Assembly: GCA_012295275.1 (NCBI GenBank)
Contig: CM022665.1
Span: forward strand, 33,226,022-33,290,021
DNA length: 64,000 nt
Direction of reading: 5' to 3'
From: Chrysomallon squamiferum
Lineage: Eukaryota > Mollusca > Gastropoda > Neomphalida > Peltospiridae
The notes below the pieces were generated by a model. It searched no databases and was not told the DNA's origin. It was given only the letters and a program-made list of their open reading frames with translations. Below are positions 34,935 to 44,739 of the stretch, in pieces. A program made the position numbers and the translations under genes. Position 1 is the first letter of the stretch; each line of letters starts with the position of its first letter.

Positions 34935-36027
34935 TATTTTTTCGAAGTGTCAACGGTCTACTCAAAAATGTGGTCGAGTCTGTTCTTTATATATATAGTA
35001 TAACATTTTAATTAGCTGCAGTTTTTAAATTCCCTGTCTGAAAATGAAAGAGCTCTTGAATGGTTTTGTATAGTTAATCTATTTTTGGAATCAGTAGAAA
35101 AGTTTATTCAACATAGGAGAATAATATCCATAAAATGCTCTTTGTGTGTCCTCAACTTGAATTTGTCTTATAATCCTTTAATCGCTTAGATTCACTCGTT
35201 TGTTTTGTTTCACCAATACCGGTGTATATATATTCTGGGGTTTTTTCTATTTTTTTCTTATTCTTTTTTTTTTATTTTTGTCGATCGACTGACTGATTTT
35301 TAAATTTCATTTATATTTTTAATTTTTTTTTTTTCCTGAAAAGAGGTATATTAGTCGGCCAGGCATTGCAGCACAATCATGATTTATTGTGAAGTAGTGA
35401 TTTGGATGGAATCAAATATTGTAACGGTGTCATACTGTGTCATTAGCAATGTAAGTCTCCCCAAACAATATAATAATAATTCTAAAGTAAAAATAATGTT
35501 TTAGACCATTTTTCATACCGCCTGGGATAGAATTATTCTTTATCTGACCGAATAAATAAGAATAATATATGTATATTAGCATGAAAACAAAATGTAATGA
35601 AAACTAATATAGAAGTATGCATGGGCAGGGGCTAACTGAACCAGGGTCTAACCTCTGCGTTCAGACCAAATGGTCAACAGATTAAAAAATTTTACCCCAA
35701 AGATTCAAAGATTTCGCACTAATTTAACTGTTTTCGGCAACCGCCATATTTGAAACCATTGTTATTGTTAATAAATAATTATTTCTGTATAACGCGGAAT
35801 CTCGCATATTGACAACGAAATCTAGTGACTTCTATAATGAGGTCCGTAAAGAAATAATATAAAATTATTTATTATTGTATTTATTTATTTTATATTTTTG
35901 ATGTACTGGCATTGCTTTCGTTTAACAGAAATATCGAAATGAATTACAGTGATTGGATGCGGTCATATGTTTTGTCAGTGAAGCTGATTACATTCGTAAA
36001 AGTTGCCATGCTACAAATTTTCCTTTT

Positions 36028-36062
<35 letters not shown>

Positions 36063-36433
36063 GCGCGCGCGCGTACTGAGTCGCGCATTCTTGACATAAA
36101 ACGTTTATCATAGCACATTTATAATATAGGTCGTTCCCAATTTCTTACAAAATCGCCAGATCTTAAATAGCCATTTAATAGTCATAAATATCCATTGTAT
36201 CTGTATATCATGAGAAAAGTCTAATACGTCTCCAGTTTCCCCAGTCAGTATACTAACACATTCTAACAGAATGCCGAAGAGTAAGGAATTAGTCCACTTG
36301 AACGTGATATTTTGACCAGAGTATACCGGAATTTGGGTATGGACCCTGTTTATATATGAGGAGAAAAATTCCAAAACGTGCTCAGCCAAATGTTGCGTAT
36401 TTTTTTATTATCTGCGTCTGAGCAGTATGCAAA

Positions 36434-36544
36434 ATGGCGGCGCCTTATAGCATTGATCTTATTATAAACGACGAGTATTTCCCGAGAGTTTGCGAGGAAG
36501 GAAACGTACACAAAACGTTGAACCGTGGGCCAAACGAAAAATAA
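36434..36544 (+). other. small open frame with AAAATGGCGGCGCC start context
   Basis: A 36-codon frame begins MAAPYSIDLIINDEYFPRVC in a locally GC-richer patch (about 36380-36600). The frame one base over stays open after the stop, and a GTGAGA donor-like site lies at about 36619-36624. It resembles a first coding exon of a housekeeping-type gene or a relic of one, but no downstream exons are identified. Confidence 0.25.
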
Positions 36545-36884
36545 AAGTGCCAAGTACCGACGAGAAAATAAACATCCAGAAATAGGGTTTTACCACGCCA
36601 AGAGTCAGTCATGTTAAAGGTGAGAAACAAGTGGTCTGCAATAACAGATTAATATACCAGTAAGTACAAGACAACGGTTGCTTTTTAAAGCAGATAGTAT
36701 TTTAATACAGACAGAGTCTTACACAGATAGCAATATGCAACATGTTAACTTTACATATGATATTCTATTCGTGACCGAGTATATCTAGGAAAAATGTCGA
36801 CTTTTATGTTGCTGTTTTGGGGTCACATTTGAGCACTGGTGCAAATAAATGATGTTTCATAAAATACAAGAGTTTTGTCTATAG

Positions 36885-36935
36885 GTAAAAAAAAAAAAAA
36901 AAAAAAATAAAATAAAATAAAATAAAATAAAATAA

Positions 36936-36966
<31 letters not shown>
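36885..36966. repeat. poly-A, (AAAAT)n and (AAT)n compound repeat
   Basis: A homopolymer A tract passes into about 7 'aaaat' units and then about 8 'aat' units. It could be the tail of a retroposed sequence, but no source element is recognised upstream. Confidence 0.85.
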
Positions 36967-37009
36967 TAAAATGCTAGAGGGCTGATCGTCCATATTTAAT
37001 TATACATAA

Positions 37010-37746
37010 AGTTACTTCATTTTACCGTCACCCGCTATCCACCAACGCTTCCAACGACACATTCTAAAGCAAGTGCATTGTAATAATACTTAATTAAAAA
37101 CATGAGATCAGCCGATCTTGTCCACGATCATCAAACAAACCGAGTGTCATTTTGTGTCGTATTCCATGAATAAACATATATTTTCTTCAGACGAAATCAG
37201 CTTAAAATGGCATTACCAACAATGCTTTAAGTTGGTATTTTTGTTATTATCAGGTTGTTGCAGTTAGCTGACCACGACACAAGGCACACACCCGCTTCTC
37301 ACAGAAAGGCTGTTCAATAATTATTACGTAATTCAAAATAAAATTTCCATTTCTTCTTACACTGTAAGTTAGTTTCATTATTTTGAAACATAAAGGCATC
37401 CCCTCAAAAATATCATGCACTTCACTCACTTTATAAATAAAAAGTGTTACATCACTCTATAAAGAAATAAACGAACTACTTTCCTACTACTTTGTAAGGA
37501 AAAAAAAAAAAAATATATATATATATATATATAAACATGCGATCTCGTATTGATTCCTGATATGAGTGACTTCAAAACAAACAACTCTGCAAATTTTGGT
37601 TATTTTCTAACACAATTGGCTAAGCTTGGGCAATTTGGGACCAGTACTGATATTTGGTTCATGCTGTAAGTCATAATCTCCAAAAACTCAATATAATGCC
37701 CAAATCAGTTGATTACCAATGTCGGCGTTACAAAGAGGTTTGACTG
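37010..37746 (+). mobile_element. pogo-type MITE, copy R1 (right end intact)
   Basis: The right end reads 'caaagaggtttgactg' followed by TA (37747-37748); its reverse complement CAGTCAAACCTCTTTG matches the left end of copy R2 (CAGTCAAACGTCTTTA at 57736). Internal phrases shared with R2 are 'tatccaccaac', 'gatcat', 'catgaataaa' and 'gagtgacttcaaa'. The left boundary is uncertain and no coding frame is seen. The end sequence and TA duplication suggest a pogo/Tigger-type non-autonomous family. Confidence 0.55.
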
Positions 37747-37917
37747 TAGCTTCTTCGTTATGAATGGGCTTAAGCAATTAGTCACTAGCTATGCACATGG
37801 CCACTGATAACTATACATTTATTTTTATTTAGAGAGGAGAAAAAACTATTGACCGCAGAAATAATTAATTCAGAAGCTTAACAACTGAAATTGATCACAT
37901 ATTTATATTTAAATATA

Positions 37918-39114
37918 TTATATAATCTGATCCAGTTTCTGGCAATATTCATGAGTGTATCTTGTAAGAATGTCCTGTTCAAGTTTTGACAATCGTAATC
38001 TTTCGAGTCGAATAACCTCTCTACGATTTGGAGAACTCTTGTCGGTCATGAATTCTAGGATATGTTTACGTGCTGCTTTAGAAATCATTAATGCTTCTCT
38101 CATTACATTTTCAACTGGTTCTGAAACATTACGACGATGCTGAAGAACATGTTTCAAACTGTGCTTTCTTTGTGGAAAAACTGAATTTTGTTTTAAATGT
38201 TTCGTCTCTTCCTGAATATCTAACACACTTACACTTTTTTTAGCTTCCTTTAATTCTGTAAGACATCGCTCCAAATCAAATTCTACGCGATGTTTACCTC
38301 CGGACTGGCAATCGGTAACACTATTAGATTTAACTACGGATGGAGGAAGTTTATTTGTTAAATTTACTGAACCGACAAAATTATTTATTTGAACTGGTAG
38401 ATAATTTAATTCTTTGAATTCCATTTGTTGTTTTTGCCTCCAATATAATTTTATTTCTTCTTCCGATTTCGAGTCTAATTTTACAGATGTTCCTGAAACA
38501 GACAATGCTTTTGACGTTGGACATTTCCGGTTTTTTAGCTGAAAACTATTGGTTTGTGATGCAGCATACGAAGGGTAAGCACTTGCAGGTCTCGGTGGAA
38601 ATCTAACCTCTTTCGTTTCGTCGCTTGGAATTTTGGCAATATCAACTGAATGTGGTCTTATTTTTATATCAGCATTCCGTTTTAGCATTTCATCACTTTC
38701 AACATGCTGCATCAAATGAGAATTTATTGAAGAATCGGAACTGATCTGAACGGAAGGTTTCGGCTGATGACGTTTATCGGTTGAAAACTGGATCATAAAA
38801 TGTTTAAGATTCTTTTCACAAAGTCTCCATTCTTTAAGCCGTTTTTCGCTTAGTCGAGTGACGTCTTTATTGCCATATGTTGATTTCAACAATGCATTGT
38901 CTCCAGGGTCTGACGGATGCAGTCCTAAGCTGCTAATTCCTGTAGTTCGCTTAGTTTGTTCGATTTCTGTTAGTATACTTTTTATTTCAGTTTTGTAGTT
39001 GAAACGATGTAGTACTATGGTACGTTCATATTGCTTTAGTTTTTGTTCCAATTTCTGATCTTCCAATCTGTTCTTTCTCTCGGCCAAAAAATATTTTTCT
39101 GTAAAAAGCTGCAT
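37918..39114 (-). CDS. gene C: intronless 398-aa protein of unknown function
   Basis: This is a single uninterrupted frame of 398 codons, by far the longest in the window, with normal amino-acid balance. The N-terminus is charged and probably coiled-coil (ERKNRLEDQKLEQKLKQYER, residues about 12-31). The middle is polar and low in structure, with a Pro/Arg phrase RFPPRPASAYPSY (near 170). The C-terminus (last ~60 residues) is helical and basic, with RREVIRLERLRLSKLEQDIL. I see no signal peptide, membrane segment or catalytic motif. AATAAA signals lie on the same strand at 37829-37824 and 37823-37818. The ATG is preceded by an in-frame stop and by acceptor-like AGs, so a 5' UTR exon is possible. 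It may be a cytoskeletal or ciliary-type protein, but this is a guess. It could also be a retrogene. Confidence 0.75.
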   Translation of the reverse strand: MQLFTEKYFLAERKNRLEDQKLEQKLKQYERTIVLHRFNYKTEIKSILTEIEQTKRTTGISSLGLHPSDPGDNALLKSTYGNKDVTRLSEKRLKEWRLCEKNLKHFMIQFSTDKRHQPKPSVQISSDSSINSHLMQHVESDEMLKRNADIKIRPHSVDIAKIPSDETKEVRFPPRPASAYPSYAASQTNSFQLKNRKCPTSKALSVSGTSVKLDSKSEEEIKLYWRQKQQMEFKELNYLPVQINNFVGSVNLTNKLPPSVVKSNSVTDCQSGGKHRVEFDLERCLTELKEAKKSVSVLDIQEETKHLKQNSVFPQRKHSLKHVLQHRRNVSEPVENVMREALMISKAARKHILEFMTDKSSPNRREVIRLERLRLSKLEQDILTRYTHEYCQKLDQII

Positions 39115-41954
39115 CAGTTTTTAAGATATACACTAAAAATAGAAAAAAAAGTACACATTCTTATTCCAACAAACAACAATAATAACATGAACAACAACAA
39201 CAATAATATATATATATATATGTATTATTCTGACCGATCAAGCCCATATTGAAAGGTATTATAACCATAATGATATTTTCATATAATAATTGAAATAGTT
39301 AAATTGAAAGGAAGGACTCCACTAATTTCAACGAGTATGTAATAGAGACCATTAAATAAACATTAAAGATTTTCAAAAATATTTATATTAACCACTGGCT
39401 TGTTATTAAACAACATTCTGGGCATAAGTACTAAGCTATAGCGTAAGATATAAAATTGTAGACCGAAGTAATCTTTAACTACAATACTGTTAACATCACA
39501 GTTATGACAGAATTACTTCGGTCTAGAAAAATCGATGCGCATGAACAGGATTAAATACAAATGGTCATTACATTACGCACAAGCGCCGTCTGATTAATAT
39601 ATAGTCTTAGGGATATCGTTAGAAAAATGGCGCCTGCATTTGTATCGAGAATATGAAATCGAAGAAAATTAAGACAAATACAGAGATATATTGAACATTT
39701 ATGATGAAGCTGAGCAGTATGCTAAATAAATATTCACACAATTAAACATTCTAGATTTATTGATTTTTTATGAAATTGGAAATGACCAGCATTACCATAT
39801 AAAGTGAAAAAGGATATCTAACGCCAGTGTCGTTACTGACTATGTATATAAAGTTGTCGATAAAAATTTGTATGGGTTCGACTGGTTTTCCACTCGGTGA
39901 CATTTGTGATGTATATCTGTCTCTTGTGACAATAATATATTATCTGGAGTCATTAAATTTAATTCTGTATTTCAAAGGAAATATTTTTTATTTTTCTTAA
40001 TTGTTTTCGCACCTAATTTGTTCTAAGGTGTTATTTGTCTAGAAAATATGAGTGAATAAATGTACATGTACTAATCGAGTGATTTCTGGCTTTTTATATA
40101 CAGTTCATGTTCAGTTTATAACATATATTTTCAACACTGCCTTTTGATTTCATCAAAATACTGAGTATTAAGGTCTGTCCTGGAGTGGCTAATTGAAGAC
40201 CAGACCTTCTGTAGATCTCTTATAGCCACGTCCCTTTTACTGCATTCTTCAAATTTAAATGTTATTCAGTTAGTATAAAATAAAATGGTTGTAATTATAT
40301 ATATCTTTTTGTTTTCGATTTATTTTATTTTATTTTATTTGTTTGTTTGGTTGTTTGTTTATTTAGTTAGATAGTTAATTTTTTGTTTTGTTATTGTTGT
40401 TGTTTCTGTATGTGTGTATTTTCGCTTAAATATTTTTCTCATCTGTTGTTTTTTGTTTTTTTGTTTTTAAAATTGTAATAATAATATATATATAAACAAG
40501 AACAATTGTAAACAAAATCTCATAAAAAAGTATATAAATTATATAAATTTAATAAATAATTAATTAAATTAATAATAATAATAATATGTCAATAAAAACA
40601 GTTCCACATAAAAATATTTCGAATCTAGGTTTTCATTCAGTTATCAGTATCATGTATTTAGTACACACTTACCCTGTTCATTAGTGAAAGTGTTTCGGTG
40701 AAATGGTCTGCTCGGATAATTTCTGTTATTATTACTACATTAGATTATTCAAGAAAACATGCTGGTATAAAGAAATCAGTAAACTTTCTACATCTGTAAA
40801 TAATTTTTAAACATGCTAAACCTAAACTGACGTATAACTGATGTAGCAAAAGAGCTGTACTCTATACACAATTCTATTTAGAAGGTTATTTTGGGGCGAT
40901 CATCACTAATTCTCTTGCACTGTTATTTAAGACGATTATTTATATTATAATTCGTATTTTCAACCAACTAACGCCGAAGAGGTAACCGTATGCCAGAGCT
41001 TTGTAATACTAATAAGTGGTTAATCCGCTGTAGTCGTTATTCGTTAAAACCCTGTTAATGCAAATTGTAAAAGTTTAACTGTCGGATTTATAAGTCATCC
41101 GTTTTGAGTACGTTTGTGTAAATATGTGTGTGTGTGTGTGCTGCTCGAAAAAGCTTTACCTAAATCTGTGTTTTTGAAACTGAGAAAGGGCATATATGTA
41201 AACAAAAATGCATACACACATATATAATATTATTTATATAGACTAAATATGTATTCGTTTTAAAATCTTTGGACCTGAAAAAATACTGGTCATAGGAATG
41301 TTGAGTAGGACGCACTTTAAATCGTGTTTTTCCGCTAACTAGCTGATGAGATTTGCATGACGTGAACTTTAACGGGGACACAGCAGATTTAATTCAAGCG
41401 CTTTGAAAAATTATAAGAAAAATCTCGAAGTCTGGTACATTTTCAGGTTATCTTTTGTGATAGGAAGAAATGGTCTAAGTATATTCTTTATACTTCCAAG
41501 TAATTTGTTTATTTGTTTGTTTTTCCCGTCCATTTGTAATTGAAAACAAAGTGTAATAATAAAAGAATACATTTTCTTAAAATGGGAATGCTGCCATTTT
41601 TTCTATCATTGTAAAGCCTTCGTATTTGTGGCCGGACGGTTTTCCCTAAAATTTCTCCTAACATAAGAAAATAATAATAATAATAATAAAAATACAGCTG
41701 TCAATCCGCCACATGCAAATGTTTTGAAACAAAACTACGTTATGGTCATACAATGTAGCCAAAAATAATTAAACAGCTTGGAAATATAGAGAACTATGTG
41801 TGTGTGATTAATATCTATTATAATTGCTAAGCACAAAGTTAAACACATGTAAAATCTATAGTCTGTTGACATATTAATCCTGTCTTGATTTAAAAATAAT
41901 TCATTTGTTGACAAGAACGAATACATTATTTTTATTTGCTTTGAGCTACCAGTC

Positions 41955-41987
<33 letters not shown>

Positions 41988-42727
41988 GTTTAAAACAAAC
42001 TGCATAATATTCCGTAATTCAACTACAAAAACAGGATGGACAGTTACATAATGCTGCGATCTTAAATGTAATGCATGTTTTAAATAGATTCAAAGTTATA
42101 AAGTTGTTTATTCTGAACAGACAATAAATGTATTAATTTAAAAACAGATGGTCTTAACCAGTAGTATTTTTTTTACATACATTACGCCAGTATGCAAATT
42201 TTATGTTCAGTTCCACAATACCTTCCTTAAATGAGTAATTGGTGAGAAAAACGAAATTTTGTGATATGAGATGAATAACAAGTAGGTAATAATATCCTCA
42301 GAAAATACTGTAAGCAAAATGTATCTGTTAGATGTCATGAAATATTACATTTTGGTGAATTGTTAAACAATTTTTCTATTTCTTAAACACAGAGATGGAA
42401 GAGGAGCACTCTTTTTATAAATATTACATCATTATCAGCTTGCCGATTAAACCATGCATCTTCAGATCCTAAAGAAAATAATAGATGTTTTACACGGTGA
42501 AGCCAGTTAAGATTCTTGACTTTTTTGTTGGTTTCAGATACAATTCCTCGTCTCTAAAAGCCTCAACCAGTATTTAACTATTCTTACTTTAGGTACTAAA
42601 TGTAGAGGCAATCTTCCTAATTCTGTTAACACAGCTGCATTCAGTATCATTTTACAAAAATCTACATGAACTTTTTCTACACCATAAGCTTGATCAAAAC
42701 CCATACTTCACAGCCATAATTTAACAC
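39115..42727. other. intergenic, no gene seen
   Basis: It is AT-rich with short microsatellites ((AAT)n, (TA)n, (TTTA)n). The notable feature is a 14-bp perfect inverted repeat at 39459-39525. Frames are short and unconvincing. Confidence 0.45.
39459..39525. repeat. 14-bp perfect inverted repeat with 39-nt spacer
   Basis: TAGACCGAAGTAAT at 39459-39472 is exactly complementary to ATTACTTCGGTCTA at 39512-39525. The transcript could form a hairpin on either strand. It may be the ends of a tiny MITE or an incidental palindrome. The arms do not extend further and no target duplication is seen. Confidence 0.7.
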
Positions 42728-43277
42728 TGTCACAGGGATTCCACTGAGCTGTAAATATATGTCTCTCTTTCTCAGGCTGGTTACTACCCGAGTTGGCTTG
42801 GCTCTAGGGGTAACCGGTAAGTTCTATGTATGCACGTATATATAAATACAGTAGCATGTTTTTGTTCACTAGAAACAAAACAAACACAAGAAACTGTTAA
42901 AACTGTATCAGCGCCGAACATTCAGTAGAGCAGTAAAGAATAATACAGAATAATTGAAATTTGTCACAACAATCACAAAAAGGTTATACATGCAGAACAA
43001 CAAATATATATATATAAATAGTTACCCAGGCCAAGCCTGAACTTTTTCAGTGTGTTAAGTGGACAGTGACCATTCCCCTGGAATCATTCCACAGTTCTCC
43101 CATAAGAAAAAAAAATCTCCGTTATTTTATTCAAAAAGAAAAAAGACTCGCGTTATTTGTCAACGCGGTTCGAACCTTACCACTAGACGTTTGTCGTCAG
43201 ATCATTCTGAGAAACAAAACCCTGTAACATCTATAACTTCGGAGGTGATAATTAACCCCACAATTACCGACATGACA
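42728..43277 (-). repeat. 3' LTR (copy B) of the Gmr1-like element
   Basis: It runs from TGTCAC (42728-42733) to ATGACA (43272-43277). It lies immediately downstream of the RNase H end and 3' UTR of the element and is homologous to the isolated LTR at 32634-33306. It contains the conserved 'gcgccgaacattcagta' and 'gtgtgttaagtggacag' phrases. Confidence 0.7.
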
Positions 43278-43445
43278 GAAGTGATATTTACAGGAGAAAG
43301 ATTCCCCACCTCAAAAGGCATATTTCCTCTACTCTAGGAATAAAACACAACATTTAAACACAAGCAGTTCGTGCATTTGTAATACATAGTAATATGGTGA
43401 CTACCAGTAATCCCACTCCGTCTCTGAATCCCTGGATAATTAAAT

Positions 43446-43478
43446 ATATGTATATGTATGTATGTATGTATGTATGTA

Positions 43479-43554
<76 letters not shown>

Positions 43555-43562
43555 TATATATG
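43446..43562. repeat. (TATG)n and (TA)n microsatellite
   Basis: A short TATG run passes into more than 30 TA units, inside the 3' UTR of the Gmr1-like element. The alternating Tyr-Ile frames that result are not genes. Confidence 0.95.
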
Positions 43563-44739
43563 TACACACATCATGACAACAACGTTTAACTTCGGGATAG
43601 GGCATCAACAATTACATTGGATGTGCCGTTGATATGTTCAATGGCAATTGGAAATTCCTGCAAAAGAAACTCCATCTTAAAACTCTCTGATTGGTGGCTT
43701 TCATTCTGTGGAGCTTCTTTCTCTATAGTGGAATAGTAAACCTTTTGGAGACGACACTTACAGGATCGTCAATTCCATTTTTGTCTTCTTGGAACAGCAC
43801 ACCTGCAGATGCCTCATCACTGGCATCCACAGCCAGTTTGAAGGATATTCGGTAGTCTGGTGCTGCCATCACGGGTGACGAGGAGAGCATCTGTTTGAGA
43901 AGGTTGAATAACTTTTCACATTTATCTGTAATATATCTCCTTTTTCATTACCTCACATTTTGCTGATAAGCATGCTGGCAAATCATTGTAGCGTTTAGAT
44001 CCAAACACACATCTTGAATTAAAGTATTGGTAACCGTGAGAAACTCCTGAAAAACGGAAACATTATTTTTTATCAAGGTAGCCAGCTCTGCTCGCTGATG
44101 GCTTTCAAGGTGCTGTAGAAAAATGCTCTCAACGTGACTGAGGGGGTAGAGTGACTCTCAATTTGTACCGGTCGCACGGGAACTATCGGCAGTCTGTCAA
44201 CATAACCTTTTAATAAATTGATGTGACAATACATCCTTTTCCTATCTCTGTCAGGAGTGTTTATAATCTACCCTGTCGCATTAACCCGTTTATGCACAAC
44301 ATAGGGTCCGAAACATCGGTTCTGCAATGAACCCCTTTTAATGGGAAGGTACAGCAGCACCTTATCCCCTAGTTTAAATTAATGACTCTTAGCCTTTTTG
44401 TCAAAAGCTAAATTGATTTTGTTCTGATGTTTCCTAGCTAGTTCTGAGAGAGCCTCCGGCTACATGCCCATAGACCAATTGAAATGGCGTGAATCCAAAA
44501 GATTCTTACTTCGCATCCCGAATTACTACGAATAACACGAACTGACTGGTCCCTGTCAGCACCATTTGTACAAACAATGGCAACGGAGCATACTTTTCAT
44601 GCTCTACTGGAAACGTTCTATTGCGCCTTGGCTCTCAGGGTGGAACACCGCGGAACGAATTTGCCGTACATTTGACATAGCCAGAACCTGCTTGCAAACT
44701 CGACGAGAAATCGGACCTAACCGTTTAACGGATGGCTGG

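Larger units (their letters stand above)
42728..44735 (-). mobile_element. Gmr1-like LTR retrotransposon remnant: INT before RNase H, RT deleted
   Basis: Reading down the minus strand: integrase core end with HPESQGAIERF (near 44640-44600), GFTPFQLVYGH (near 44490-44460), integrase C-terminal part with LLYLPIKRGSLQNR and YCHINLLKGYVDR (near 44370-44200), a linker (RAELATLIKNNVSVF, near 44090-44050), then at about 43935 a jump straight to MLSSSPVMAAPDYR and the RNase H strand AVDASDEASAGVLFQED (near 43840-43780), then [15 protein letters not shown] (43630-43590). The 3' UTR holds a (TA)n expansion and the 3' LTR is 43277-42728. Having integrase upstream of RNase H is the hallmark of Gmr1-like Gypsy elements. 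Stops are numerous. The 5' LTR was not found. Confidence 0.75.

Noticed and set aside
43140-43190. Possible B box (ggttcgaacc) suggesting a tRNA gene
   Set aside because: It lies inside the LTR, is mutated in the other LTR copy, and no cloverleaf can be formed around it.
43334-43611. Alternating Tyr-Ile open frames
   Set aside because: They are translations of a (TA)n repeat inside a retrotransposon 3' UTR.
43585-44735. Interpretation of the retroelement as an inversion or scrambled Gypsy copy
   Set aside because: Integrase tail, linker and RNase H are all on the same strand, and the integrase tail runs directly into the pre-RT linker, as expected for Gmr1-like order.
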